A stretch of DNA of 64,000 nt from Chitinophaga niabensis (GTDB lineage: Bacteria > Bacteroidota > Bacteroidia > Chitinophagales > Chitinophagaceae), in NCBI RefSeq assembly GCF_039545795.1, contig NZ_CP154260.1:3229001-3293000 (forward strand). Reading direction: 5' to 3'. Numbering within the stretch: position 1 is the stretch's first letter; every line of letters starts with the position of its first letter. Positions 24,930 to 34,469 of the stretch are shown one piece after another. The notes beneath the pieces were generated by a model, which saw only the letters and a list, made by a program, of their open reading frames with translations, ran no database searches and was not told the DNA's origin. Position numbers and translations under genes: made by a program.

Positions 24930-25052
24930 ATGAAAACCGGCTTACTATTCAAACTGGCATGTCTGTGCATTGCTTCCATGGTGTTGATGGCACATTTTGC
25001 GCGCAAATATTTTCAAAGAGTACGTATTGCGCGCGTGCGTTCTGCCCACTAG
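24930..25052 (+). CDS. Small membrane peptide (40 aa)
   Basis: This 40-residue frame also begins MKT, has one hydrophobic helix (about 4-22, containing two Cys and three Met) and ends in an Arg-rich tail (ARKYFQRVRIARVRS). It matches the layout of the peptide encoded just upstream, although the sequences are not alike. A terminator begins 49 bp after its stop. It could be a toxin-like, regulatory or purely structural peptide; nothing here decides between them. Confidence 0.45.
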   Translation: MKTGLLFKLACLCIASMVLMAHFARKYFQRVRIARVRSAH

Positions 25053-25100
25053 AATTCACGGGCGCCCCTGTCATTACCCTGTGACAGGAAAAAGTTAAAA

Positions 25101-25138
25101 AGAAAGATCCGCTTCATGAGGCGGATCTTTCTTTTTTT
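25101..25138 (+). terminator. Strong terminator after the small-peptide pair
   Basis: GAAAGATCCGC pairs perfectly with GCGGATCTTTC (11 bp, 8-base loop), followed by seven T. Confidence 0.85.
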
Positions 25139-25323
25139 ACTGCATTATCTTATTATTTTGATGGATTATCCCCGCATACTTTTGTATTCTACAAAAGATT
25201 CCTTTATCTTGGAACAAGCAGTCTGGTATTGACTTCTACAGTGAAAAGCATTTGTAATTTATTCCCCGTTTTGTAATACTTTATTATCTATGTATTAAAA
25301 ACGGCCATACATATTCCACTTAA

Positions 25324-27636
25324 ATGAGACAACGACTAAGTGTCGCCCTGGCGGCTATCTGTTTACTGGCTTACATTGCGTGCAACCGGTCTGGAGCAAA
25401 CAAAGGTGCCCAGACAAGTAAGCTACCTGACGAAGTAGACTACAATTTCCACATCAGGCCTATCCTTTCAGACAAATGTTTCACCTGCCATGGCCCCGAT
25501 GCCAATAAGCGGGAAGCTGGTTTAAGGCTGGATATCGGGGACAGTGCATTCAAAGCCCTGAAGGAAACACCGGGCGCTTTTGCATTTGTACCGGGCAAAC
25601 CACACCAGTCTGAAGTATACAAACGCATCACTACCGAAGATACTTCCTTGCGCATGCCGCCGGTGAATTCCAACCTGGCACTTACAGAGCATGAAATAGA
25701 CCTTATTGAAAAATGGATCAAACAGGGAGCGAAATATAAACCGCACTGGGCCTTTGTGGCACCGCAACCGGTAAAACCACCGGTAGTGGATGATGAAAAA
25801 TGGCCGCGTAACGAAATAGATAAGTTCGTTCTGCAGGGTATGGAAAATGCCGGGTTAAAACCCAACGGGGAAGCTGACAAGGAAAGGCTGTTAAAACGTG
25901 CCTGCCTGGATATTATCGGGCTGCCGCCCACGGTTGAGATGATGGACCGTTTCCTGGCGGATAATAGCGCAAATGCCTATGAAAAGATCATAGATACCCT
26001 GCTGGCCATGCCACAGTATGGAGAGAAAATGGCCATACACTGGATGGACGTAGCGCGCTTTGCAGATTCCCATGGCTACCAGGATGATAACTACCGCAGC
26101 CAATGGCCCTGGCGTGACTGGGTGATCCATGCTTTCAACGAAAATCTTCCCTATAATAAATTCGTGACCTGGCAACTGGCCGGGGACCTCATCCCCGGCG
26201 CTACCCGCGAACAATTGCTGGCAACGGGTTATAACCGTAATCATAAGATCACGGAAGAAGGTGGTGTGATCGATGAAGAATACCGGGTGGAATATGTTTC
26301 AGACCGTACCAATTCATTCGCCAAATCATTCCTGGGTGTTACCATGGAATGCGCACACTGCCATGACCATAAATATGATCCTTTCTCTCAGCAGGAATAC
26401 TATCAACTGTATGCCTTCTTCAATAATGTAAAAGAAGTAGGACTGGAATCTACAGTAGGCGGGCCGGAAACATTCGCCAAGAAGCCTTATATGGAAATCT
26501 CCAATGAAGAGGTGAAGGGTGTATTGTCCTTTATTAATAAACCGGATACCAACCGCCTGATCGTTTCTGTAATGGGCGACCAGGATACTACCGTGCGTAA
26601 AACGTATATCCTCAACCGTGGTGTGTATGATGCGCATGGAACAGAAGTATTTCCCGGCACTCCCAAATCTATTCTTTCCTTTAATAATGCCACGCCTAAC
26701 CGGCTGGGACTGGCGGACTGGTTATTCAGTCCAAAGAACCCGCTTGCGGCCAGGGTATTTGTAAACCGTATGTGGCAGGAAGTATTCGGCAGAGGTATTG
26801 TTAAAACTTCCGGAGACTTTGGTATGCAGGGAGAACTCCCCTCCCATCCTGCCCTGCTGGATTGGCTGGCAGTGGATTTCCGCACACATGGATGGGATAT
26901 TAAACGCCTGATGAAGCAAATGCTGACCTCTGCTACTTATCGTCAGTCTGCCGTTGTACCGAAAGAAAAATTGCAGAAAGACCCTGATAATGTATGGCTG
27001 TCCCGCGCACCACGTTTCCGCTTACCTGCAGAACTGGTAAGAGACCTGGTACTCAGCAGCAGTGGCCTGCTCACAAAAAAGATCGGTGGGCCGAGCGTGA
27101 AACCTTATCAGCCGAAAGGGTTGTGGGAACTGGCTACATCGGGCCGGGGGCTGCTGGCAAGGTATCAGCAGGACCATGGTGAAAGCCTCTACCGGAGAGG
27201 ACTGTATACGTTCATCAAACGTACGGTGCCTCCACCTTCGCTGATGATCTTTGATGGCAGCAACCGCGATCAGTGTGAAATAAAACGTTCCAATACCAAT
27301 ACACCGCTGCAGGCTTTGGTGATGCTGAACGATCCCCAGGTGCTGGAAGCTTCCAGGGTATTGGCAGCTAAACTGATGCAGGAAAAAAGCGATCCGGTGG
27401 AAAAAGCATTCCGCCTCATCGTATGCCGCAAACCAAGTGAAAAAGAACTCGCATTACTGCAGGAATATTATAAGGATCAGCAACAGCATTACCAGGGTAA
27501 ACCTGCAGAAGCTACAAAGATCCTGAACGTGGGTGAATACCCTTTGCCGGAGAAAGCAAACAAACCGGCACTGGCTGCATTGATGCAGGTGGTCACCACT
27601 ATTTATAACCTGGAAGAAACCCTCTCTAAATCCTGA
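25324..27636 (+). CDS. PSCyt1-DUF1549-DUF1553 cytochrome-domain protein
   Basis: A 770-residue exported protein with a hydrophobic N-terminus ending in YIAC-N at residue 20, a possible lipoprotein site. A Planctomycete-type cytochrome c domain follows, with the haem motif CFTCH (C52, C55, H56) and the MPP methionine ligand region near 111. DUF1549 spans about 155-360 and contains a second CxxCH (C343, C346, H347 in CAHCHDHKYDP). DUF1553 covers about 440-700 with the VFVNRMWQEVFGRGIV and SGDFGMQGELPSHP motifs. Such proteins, abundant in Planctomycetes, are thought to be periplasmic redox or sugar-oxidising enzymes; the substrate is unknown. It heads a four-gene run (next start 3 bp after its stop), and the DUF1501 partner beside it is the usual companion. 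Confidence 0.9.
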   Translation: MRQRLSVALAAICLLAYIACNRSGANKGAQTSKLPDEVDYNFHIRPILSDKCFTCHGPDANKREAGLRLDIGDSAFKALKETPGAFAFVPGKPHQSEVYKRITTEDTSLRMPPVNSNLALTEHEIDLIEKWIKQGAKYKPHWAFVAPQPVKPPVVDDEKWPRNEIDKFVLQGMENAGLKPNGEADKERLLKRACLDIIGLPPTVEMMDRFLADNSANAYEKIIDTLLAMPQYGEKMAIHWMDVARFADSHGYQDDNYRSQWPWRDWVIHAFNENLPYNKFVTWQLAGDLIPGATREQLLATGYNRNHKITEEGGVIDEEYRVEYVSDRTNSFAKSFLGVTMECAHCHDHKYDPFSQQEYYQLYAFFNNVKEVGLESTVGGPETFAKKPYMEISNEEVKGVLSFINKPDTNRLIVSVMGDQDTTVRKTYILNRGVYDAHGTEVFPGTPKSILSFNNATPNRLGLADWLFSPKNPLAARVFVNRMWQEVFGRGIVKTSGDFGMQGELPSHPALLDWLAVDFRTHGWDIKRLMKQMLTSATYRQSAVVPKEKLQKDPDNVWLSRAPRFRLPAELVRDLVLSSSGLLTKKIGGPSVKPYQPKGLWELATSGRGLLARYQQDHGESLYRRGLYTFIKRTVPPPSLMIFDGSNRDQCEIKRSNTNTPLQALVMLNDPQVLEASRVLAAKLMQEKSDPVEKAFRLIVCRKPSEKELALLQEYYKDQQQHYQGKPAEATKILNVGEYPLPEKANKPALAALMQVVTTIYNLEETLSKS

Positions 27637-27639
27637 TAT

Positions 27640-29094
27640 ATGGACAAAGAATTTTTAGAACACGGGTTGAATATGAATCGCCGGAGATTCCTTTCCCGTT
27701 TAAGCCTGGGATTGGGAAGCGTAGCATTGGGCTCGCTGCTGATACCTGATCTGCTGAATGGCGGGGGTGCAGAAGAAATGGGATTCCCTCCCGGCATTCC
27801 ACACTTTGCGCCGAAAGCAAAAAGAGTGATCTACCTTTTTCAGAACGGCGCACCTTCCCAACTGGAGACCTTTGATTACAAACCTATGCTGCGCCAGATG
27901 ATGGGGCAGGAATTACCTGCTTCTATCCGCAACGGGCAACGCCTTACTGGTATGACTTCCGGCCAGGCCTCCTTCCCGCTGGTAGGTTCTTTCTATGACT
28001 TCAAACAATATGGTCAGTCCAGAGCATGGATCAGCGACCTGTTCCCTTATACAGCCAAAGTGGTGGATGATATCTGTATCATCAAATCCATGTATACGGA
28101 AGCCATTAATCACGACCCTGCATTGACCTTCTTCCAAACCGGCGCCCAGCAAGGGAACCGGCCAAGTATGGGAGCATGGCTCAGTTATGGTTTAGGCAGT
28201 GAGAACAAAAACCTTCCTGCATTCTGCGTACTACTTTCCAGAGGAAAAGGGAACGGACAGGGTGTATATTCCAAACTCTGGACAAATGGTTTCCTGGATA
28301 GTATTCACCAGGGTGTTCAGTTCAGCAGCGGCGAAAGCCCTGTATTATACCTGAACGATCCGGCAGGTATGGATTCCACCGGACGCCGCAAAATGCTGGA
28401 TAAACTCTCCGAGCTGAACCAGCTTTCCTATGATCAGTTCGGTGACCCAGAGATCAATACCAAGATCCAGCAGTACGAAATGGCTTACCGCATGCAAACG
28501 GCAGTGCCGGATATCACGGACCTTTCCAAAGAGCCGGATGATATTATCAAACTGTATGGTCCTAACTGCCTTGTTCCCGGCACCTTTGCTTCCAACTGTC
28601 TGCTGGCCCGCAAACTCTCCGAAAACGGGGTACGTTTTGTACAGCTGTATCACCAGGGATGGGATCAGCACGGCAATCTGCCCAATGAAATGGCAGGGCA
28701 GGCAAAAGATGTGGACCAGGCTTCTGCAGCACTGATCACTGACCTGAAACAACGTGGCCTCCTGGATGAAACACTGGTGATCTGGGGCGGTGAATTTGGC
28801 AGAAGCAATTACAGCCAGGGTAAGTGGACGGCAGATAATTATGGCCGTGATCACCATCCCCGCTGCTTCTCCATCTGGATGGCAGGCGGTGGTGTAAAAC
28901 CGGGTATCGTATATGGCGAAACGGATGATTTCGGCTATAACGTTACCAAAGATCCTGTGCATGTGCACGACTTCCAGGCTACCGTAATGAACCTCCTTGG
29001 CCTTGACCACGAAAAATTGATCTATAAACACCTTGGCCGCCGCTATCGCCTTACAGACGTGGCTGGCAATGTAATCACCAATCTTATTGCATAA
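27640..29094 (+). CDS. DUF1501 protein with Tat signal
   Basis: A 484-residue protein of the DUF1501 family, related to the alkaline-phosphatase/sulfatase superfamily. It starts with an amphipathic leader and then the twin-arginine motif NRRRFLSR (residues 12-19) and a hydrophobic stretch, so it is exported folded. Family signatures are the YLFQNGAPSQLETFDYKP segment near residue 64 and, toward the C-terminus, WGGEFGR and GRDHHP with the metal-ligand-like Asp and His residues. It pairs with DUF1549/DUF1553 proteins in Planctomycetes and Bacteroidota. Enzyme activity is undefined. The gene begins 3 bp after the previous stop and its own stop is 2 bp before the next ATG. Confidence 0.9.
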   Translation: MDKEFLEHGLNMNRRRFLSRLSLGLGSVALGSLLIPDLLNGGGAEEMGFPPGIPHFAPKAKRVIYLFQNGAPSQLETFDYKPMLRQMMGQELPASIRNGQRLTGMTSGQASFPLVGSFYDFKQYGQSRAWISDLFPYTAKVVDDICIIKSMYTEAINHDPALTFFQTGAQQGNRPSMGAWLSYGLGSENKNLPAFCVLLSRGKGNGQGVYSKLWTNGFLDSIHQGVQFSSGESPVLYLNDPAGMDSTGRRKMLDKLSELNQLSYDQFGDPEINTKIQQYEMAYRMQTAVPDITDLSKEPDDIIKLYGPNCLVPGTFASNCLLARKLSENGVRFVQLYHQGWDQHGNLPNEMAGQAKDVDQASAALITDLKQRGLLDETLVIWGGEFGRSNYSQGKWTADNYGRDHHPRCFSIWMAGGGVKPGIVYGETDDFGYNVTKDPVHVHDFQATVMNLLGLDHEKLIYKHLGRRYRLTDVAGNVITNLIA

Positions 29095-29096
29095 AA

Positions 29097-30110
29097 ATGG
29101 ATAGAAGGAATTTTATACAGGCATCCGCGTTAATAGCCGGTAGTTTTTACATCAGCAAAGATCTGTTCGCAAAAGACAATGGCGCTGTTTATGGCCATAA
29201 CAACATGCGCTACAGGATGGACAATAAATGGGGCAACCTGGACCCATCCAAATACCCCGTAAAAGATTGCCATGAAATGGTGCAGGATAAAAAAGGACGC
29301 ATCATCCTGCTTACCAATGAAACAAAGAACAATATCCTCATCTATAACAAATCCGGCAAACTGCTCAACAGCTGGGGCCATGAATTCCCCGGTGCGCATG
29401 GCTTAACGCTGGCGCATGATCATCTCTACATAACGGATACGGATAAACACCAGGTGTTTAAAACCACACTGGATGGTAAAATATTACTGACCATTAACTT
29501 CCCGGAAGAAAGCGGCGTATACAAAGAAGCAAAAGCTTTTGTACCCACTGAAACCACCGTGGCAGACAATGGCGACTTTTACATTGCAGATGGTTACGGC
29601 TCCCAGTACATCCTGCATTATAATGCCGAAGGAAAACTGCAAAGCTTTTTCGGCGGAAGAGGAAAAGAAGATAAACACCTAGATAATGCACACGGCATTT
29701 GCATAGACAAACGTAACGGTACTCCTACCCTGCTGGTTACGGACCGTACGCGCAATTGCTTTAAACGCTTCAGCATGGCAGGAGAATTAATAGAAGTGAT
29801 ACCATTGCCAGGTGCATGCGTATGTCGCCCGGTGATCAAAGGAGATCATCTCTATGCCGCAGTATTACGTTCTCCTGATCTTGGTAAAGAAAACAGTGGT
29901 TTTGTTACCATCCTGGATAAAAACAACAAAGTAGTTTCCAATATCGGTGGCACTGCACCTGAGTATAAAGATGGTAAACTGCAACCTATGTTGCAGGCAG
30001 AAAAGATCTTTGCCAATCCGCATGATGTATGTGTGGATGATGAAGAAAATATTTATGTAGCGCAATGGGCTTCCGGGAAAGTATATCCCTATAAATTCAA
30101 ACGGGTATAG
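29097..30110 (+). CDS. NHL/six-bladed beta-propeller protein with Tat-like signal
   Basis: A 337-residue exported protein. MDRRNFIQASALIAGS resembles a twin-arginine signal. The mature part has repeated blades of the NHL/6-bladed type (GHEFPGAHGLTLAHDHLYITD, AHGICID, NPHDVCVDDEENIYVAQW), each with the D-x-x-x-x-(V/I)-Y-V-A/D pattern. Propellers of this sort bind ligands or catalyse lactone or peptide chemistry; none of the peptidyl-amidating residues can be assigned. It sits between the DUF1501 gene (2 bp) and the membrane cytochrome gene (1 bp) in one transcript, so it probably acts in the same periplasmic pathway. Confidence 0.85.
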   Translation: MDRRNFIQASALIAGSFYISKDLFAKDNGAVYGHNNMRYRMDNKWGNLDPSKYPVKDCHEMVQDKKGRIILLTNETKNNILIYNKSGKLLNSWGHEFPGAHGLTLAHDHLYITDTDKHQVFKTTLDGKILLTINFPEESGVYKEAKAFVPTETTVADNGDFYIADGYGSQYILHYNAEGKLQSFFGGRGKEDKHLDNAHGICIDKRNGTPTLLVTDRTRNCFKRFSMAGELIEVIPLPGACVCRPVIKGDHLYAAVLRSPDLGKENSGFVTILDKNNKVVSNIGGTAPEYKDGKLQPMLQAEKIFANPHDVCVDDEENIYVAQWASGKVYPYKFKRV

Positions 30111-30111
30111 C

Positions 30112-32247
30112 ATGTTGAAAAGACTGGCCGAAAATCTATTGATCGCTGCAAATATTTTTATCCTTTTCCTCCTGGTGTTTTATCAGCACCTGCATTTACC
30201 TGCATGGTTGCAGGTGATAGGCAGAATGCATCCCCTGCTGTTACACTTCCCTATCGTATTACTGATCCTTGCGCTGGTATTGGACCTGCTGACCATACGC
30301 AGTGAACAGCTTGCTGCTTCGCTAAGGCCGCTGATCGGTCATCTCTGGCTGGCCGGAGCACTTACGGCTGCCATTACGGTGATCATGGGTTTATTCCTCT
30401 CCCGCGAAGAAGGTTACACAGGAGATATGCTGGCCTGGCATAAATGGTCCGGCATCGCTATCGTGTGGTTAGCCTCCCTGTTATACTGGTACCGCTATGT
30501 GAGAAAATCCATCATGATAACAGGCAGCGCACTGACATTGGTAAGTTTAGCAGTAGCAGGGCATTTTGGTGCGAATCTCACACATGGAAGTGATTTCCTG
30601 CTGGCGCCGGTTACTCCGCAACATTCCAAAGTAACTGTACCTATAGAACAGGCTGTGATCTTTGAGCACCTGGTAAAACCCATCCTTGAGCAAAAATGCC
30701 TCAGCTGCCATAATTCTGATAAGGCAAAAGGCGAACTGCTGATGGAAACACCTGCACAGATCCTGAAAGGTGGAAAGAGCGGGCCTTTGTTCATTGCCGG
30801 CAACCCCATGGCCAGCCTGATGATAGAACGCATCCATCTGCCGATGGAAGAAAAGAAACACATGCCCCCTACAGGCAAAACACAACTCAGCCTGCAGGAG
30901 ATAGAAGTACTGCAACACTGGATCCGTTTAGGTGGTGATTTTAGAAAGACGGTAACTTCTCTGAAGAAAGAAGACAGCTTATATATTCTGGCAGCGCAGT
31001 TGTTAAAACCTGAAGTATCAGAAGATCAGTTCTCTTTTGCTGCAGCCAGCGAGGCAACTATAAAAAAACTGAGCAATAATTACCGGGTGATCTTTCCTTT
31101 ATCCAGGAACTCACCTGCACTGATCGTTAACTTCTACAACAAAGAACAATACAGTGCGAAAGCATTGGAAGAACTGCTTCCTTTGAAAACACAGATCGTG
31201 GAATTACACCTGCAGAAAATGCCGGTGAAAGATGCAGAACTATCTGTCATCAAACAATTCAGCAATCTGCGGAAGATCAATCTTGATTTCTCTGCCATCA
31301 CCGGCAGTACACTGCAGGAACTCACAGGACTTAAACACCTGCGTTCACTGGCTATTTCCGGAACCGGCGTCAACCTGCAAAACCTGCAGAAACTAAGGGC
31401 CAGCAAAAGCCTGGAAGAAGTGTATTGCTGGAATACGCCGCTTACAGAAAAAGACTGGCAGCAATTAGCTGCAGTAAAAAATATCCGCTTCGAGAAAGGG
31501 TATGATAATCGCGGCCAGGAGCCATTGAAACTGAATGCGCCCATGGTCAACAATGATCATGCTATCTTCCTGAGCAAACAAACACTGGCCATTACACATC
31601 CTATCAAGGGCGTGGAGATCAGGTATACGCTGGATGGCTCTGAGGTGGACAGTGTGAACTCACCTGTTTATAAAGATTCCATCACAGTAGATTCCAGTTT
31701 CACAGTAAAAGCAAAAGCGTATAAAACCGGCTGGTACGGCAGCGATGCTATAGAAGCACGTTTCCTGAAAACTACCTACAAACCGGATAGCTCCGTATTG
31801 CTGAAACCTGCTAATGAAAAGTACCAGGGAGAAGGCCCCAAAACATTCTGGGACCTGCAGACGGGCAATTTTGATATCAGCAGCGGCAAATGGCTGGGCT
31901 TCCGGTTCACTGAAATGGAGCTGTTAATGTTATTCAAACAGCCCGTGAACGTGCAGCAGATCACACTGAATACCATGCGCAATACACGTGCATATATCTT
32001 CCCGCCAACCAAGGTGGAAATATGGGGTGGTCCGGAGCCTTCTAAAATGCGTTTACTGAAGAAAGTGCAACCCACGATACCGGGTAAAGATGATCCGAAT
32101 ATGATGTCGGGCATCAAATGCGAATTCCCCGCACAGGAAGTAAGCTGCATCAGGATCGTAGCGGTGCCTTTAGCAAAACTGCCCCAGTGGCATGATGGCA
32201 AAGGCAAACCAGCCTGGATATTTATAGATGAAATATTGGTGAACTGA
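30112..32247 (+). CDS. DUF2231-cytochrome-LRR-chitobiase C-terminal membrane protein
   Basis: A 711-residue multidomain protein. Four to five membrane helices (about 8-28, 40-62, 77-96, 108-128 and 133-152) form a DUF2231-like domain. Next is a Planctomycete-type cytochrome c domain with CLSCH (C196, C199, H200) and a MPP methionine loop near 256. Leucine-rich-repeat-like segments cover about 355-465 (LRKINLDFSAITGSTLQEL). A chitobiase/hexosaminidase C-terminal domain (about 490-550) has the IRYTLDGSEVDSVNSPVY signature, and a discoidin-like carbohydrate-binding region closes the protein (about 580-711). It likely anchors the pathway to the inner membrane and passes electrons. It is the last gene of the cluster and ends at a bidirectional terminator. 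Confidence 0.85.
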   Translation: MLKRLAENLLIAANIFILFLLVFYQHLHLPAWLQVIGRMHPLLLHFPIVLLILALVLDLLTIRSEQLAASLRPLIGHLWLAGALTAAITVIMGLFLSREEGYTGDMLAWHKWSGIAIVWLASLLYWYRYVRKSIMITGSALTLVSLAVAGHFGANLTHGSDFLLAPVTPQHSKVTVPIEQAVIFEHLVKPILEQKCLSCHNSDKAKGELLMETPAQILKGGKSGPLFIAGNPMASLMIERIHLPMEEKKHMPPTGKTQLSLQEIEVLQHWIRLGGDFRKTVTSLKKEDSLYILAAQLLKPEVSEDQFSFAAASEATIKKLSNNYRVIFPLSRNSPALIVNFYNKEQYSAKALEELLPLKTQIVELHLQKMPVKDAELSVIKQFSNLRKINLDFSAITGSTLQELTGLKHLRSLAISGTGVNLQNLQKLRASKSLEEVYCWNTPLTEKDWQQLAAVKNIRFEKGYDNRGQEPLKLNAPMVNNDHAIFLSKQTLAITHPIKGVEIRYTLDGSEVDSVNSPVYKDSITVDSSFTVKAKAYKTGWYGSDAIEARFLKTTYKPDSSVLLKPANEKYQGEGPKTFWDLQTGNFDISSGKWLGFRFTEMELLMLFKQPVNVQQITLNTMRNTRAYIFPPTKVEIWGGPEPSKMRLLKKVQPTIPGKDDPNMMSGIKCEFPAQEVSCIRIVAVPLAKLPQWHDGKGKPAWIFIDEILVN

Positions 32248-32249
32248 TT

Positions 32250-32282
32250 AAAAAAAGGTGCAGTAGGTAACTGCACCTTTTT
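32250..32282. terminator. Bidirectional terminator
   Basis: AAAAAAGGTGCAGT and ACTGCACCTTTTT form a perfect stem with a five-base loop, A- and T-rich on both ends. It serves the plus-strand cytochrome cluster and the minus-strand gene at 32286. Confidence 0.85.
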
Positions 32283-32285
32283 CAT

Positions 32286-33203
32286 TTATCTGAAGTTCCA
32301 GCGAACACCTGCGTTCAGGAATACATTGGTAGAAAGCTGATGAGAGGGGTTATTCTTAAATATGCCGGAAATACTTTTATCACTATAGTCAAAAGATCTG
32401 AGCGGCATGATACCTCCGCCATAGAAGAGGTCCAGCTTTTTCAAATGCCAGGTGTGCTCAAGCCCAAGAGGCAACTGGATAAAACTCATCAGCCGTTTCC
32501 CTTCCGGCATATTCTCCACATCATAGACGCCAAATTTAGGACGGAAGTATAAGGTAAGATCTGTTTGCTGACTGAGCAGGTAAGTAGCACTGATATTTTC
32601 AGGCAGGGTAACATTCACCTTCAGTTTATTGCCGGTCTGCCATTGGAAGAACAGGCCGGGTAATATAAGCGGTACGCCTGTTGCATTGGTTATACCAGCA
32701 CCGAAACCATAAGCGTATTTGGGTTTGCGTTTGATGAACATGGCCACACCATTGATAAACACATCATTGCCGTTTATTTTTTCCATATCTGTGTAAAGGC
32801 CTACGGACACGGCACTATATAAGCCCCAGTTATTCTTCAGGCTGCGGAAATGCTGAATACCGGCATCTATTTCCAGCAACTCGCCCGGTATTACTTTTTG
32901 CTCATACCCTTTGTTGTTCATTTGTGTATAAGATCCGTTCACCGTAATTCCCCAGGAGCGGATATTTCCCGAGGCCAGGTCTCCTTTATTCGCCAGCAGG
33001 AAATTACCGTTAAAACGAACGCGCTGCTGGGAGGAAGAGGCTTTCGTTTTTTCATATTTCTCTTCGCCTATCGGTTTCCTGTATTTGGAAGCAGGCAGAT
33101 AATCAACGTTTACAGTGATACCGGAAGGTGGTAACTGGGCAAATGTCCGCTGGCTGATGCATAGGAATAGCAGCAGAAAGCTTATGGCAAAACTTTTTGG
33201 CAT
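32286..33203 (-). CDS. Outer-membrane beta-barrel-like protein (305 aa), DUF6268-like
   Basis: It has a signal peptide (cleaved near FAQ, residues 1-22). The mature part consists of alternating strands with many Gly and aromatic residues (GLYSAVSVGLYTDM, YAYGFGAGITNATG, LYFRPKFGVYD) and ends WNFR, as in outer-membrane barrels. It resembles DUF6268-type proteins of Bacteroidota; the cargo is unknown. It stands alone between convergent and co-directional neighbours (anmK is 63 bp upstream on the same strand), so it may be read through from anmK, but no shared role is apparent. Confidence 0.7.
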   Translation of the reverse strand: MPKSFAISFLLLFLCISQRTFAQLPPSGITVNVDYLPASKYRKPIGEEKYEKTKASSSQQRVRFNGNFLLANKGDLASGNIRSWGITVNGSYTQMNNKGYEQKVIPGELLEIDAGIQHFRSLKNNWGLYSAVSVGLYTDMEKINGNDVFINGVAMFIKRKPKYAYGFGAGITNATGVPLILPGLFFQWQTGNKLKVNVTLPENISATYLLSQQTDLTLYFRPKFGVYDVENMPEGKRLMSFIQLPLGLEHTWHLKKLDLFYGGGIMPLRSFDYSDKSISGIFKNNPSHQLSTNVFLNAGVRWNFR

Positions 33204-33266
33204 AAAGGTTCAATGTTTTGAGTGTGTATATTATCTAGACCTGTAAAACATTGAACACCCCTATGC

Positions 33267-34469
33267 CTAACCCGGAAAACTCACTTTTCCCATGGATACA
33301 TTCGGAATACCATTCCTTCCTTTTCCGAAATTAATAGCTCCTCCGCATACCGCCTCATTGGCCAGTACTGCAAACAATACCGCTTCTTTCGCATCCGGGT
33401 TGATGTGTAATTCCTTTGTGCTTTTAAAGGTGCAGCCAGGGAGTAATTCCGTGATGTTTTTCATCAACAGTGGATTGTGCATACCACCACCGCTTACATA
33501 AAAATGAAAACCGCTGCCGTCCTTTGTAACTGCTTTGATGGCTTCCGTGATGGTTTCTGCAGAAAAACGGTTAAGGGTGGCCATGGTATCTTCGATGCTG
33601 ATGCCTGTTGCACCTGATCTTTCAATGGCTTTATCGAGATAAGCGATGTTGAACAATTCCGGGCCAGTAGTTTTCGGGAAGGGTTGCTGGAAGAAAGGGT
33701 GATCTTTCAGTGCATTAAGTAATGCGGGGTGCACTGTTCCTTTGGAAGCAATGGCGGAATTTTCATCGAAGTATTGCCCTGGGTAATGTTTTTGGGTGAA
33801 GGCATCCATCAGCGTATTACCGGAACCGGTATCACTGCAGAACACTTCATCTGCATTGAGGTTACCCGGCAGATAGGTGAAATTGGCAATACCGCCAATA
33901 TTCAGCATAATGCGGTTTTCGTTTTTCTTTGAAAAGATGAGGAAATCGCCATAAGCTGCAAGCGGCGCTCCTTCCCCTCCTGCCGCTACATGTTTCTGCC
34001 GGAAATCGCTGAGGGTGATAATGCCGGTTTCTACGGCCATATGGTCGCCATCCCCGATCTGCAGGGTAGCATTGCTGAATTTTGCATGTTTATGCAGGGA
34101 TTTGGGGGCATGGAAGATGGTTTGCCCGTGACTGGCGACCAGGTCCACTTCTGCGGGTTTTTTACCCCATTTCTGCAGGCATTGCAGGATTATGCCTGCA
34201 TGTTGTTGCGCTACCCAGCCGTTCAGGAGGCAAACTTTCTCCAGGTCCACATTCCTTTTGGAGAACACACTGCTGATCTCCCCTTTGTACTCTTCCCCGT
34301 AAGGCACTGTTTCAAATGCCACCAGTTCTATCCGGGAATCCATGCCGGTACCGGAAAAGCGGCAAAGGGCCACATCCAGCCCGTCCACGGAAGTACCGGA
34401 CATTAAGCCGATAATCAAACGCTCCGCTTTCCCAGAGATCTCATAAAGACGTGAAATGTTCGTATTCAT
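33267..34469 (-). CDS. anmK: Anhydro-N-acetylmuramic acid kinase
   Basis: A 400-residue ASKHA-fold kinase with the signature GLMSGTSVDGLDVAL at residues about 22-36 (phosphate-1 loop), the LNIGGIAN motif and the SDTGSGNTLMD region with the catalytic acidic residue, and CGGGMHN-like VSGGGMHNPLL near 310. It opens the 1,6-anhydro ring of anhydroMurNAc and phosphorylates it to MurNAc-6-P, the step before MurQ. It is divergent from the DeoR regulator that heads the SusC/SusD-murQ run, which puts kinase and etherase in one locus. The product is cytosolic. Confidence 0.96.
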   Translation of the reverse strand: MNTNISRLYEISGKAERLIIGLMSGTSVDGLDVALCRFSGTGMDSRIELVAFETVPYGEEYKGEISSVFSKRNVDLEKVCLLNGWVAQQHAGIILQCLQKWGKKPAEVDLVASHGQTIFHAPKSLHKHAKFSNATLQIGDGDHMAVETGIITLSDFRQKHVAAGGEGAPLAAYGDFLIFSKKNENRIMLNIGGIANFTYLPGNLNADEVFCSDTGSGNTLMDAFTQKHYPGQYFDENSAIASKGTVHPALLNALKDHPFFQQPFPKTTGPELFNIAYLDKAIERSGATGISIEDTMATLNRFSAETITEAIKAVTKDGSGFHFYVSGGGMHNPLLMKNITELLPGCTFKSTKELHINPDAKEAVLFAVLANEAVCGGAINFGKGRNGIPNVSMGKVSFPG

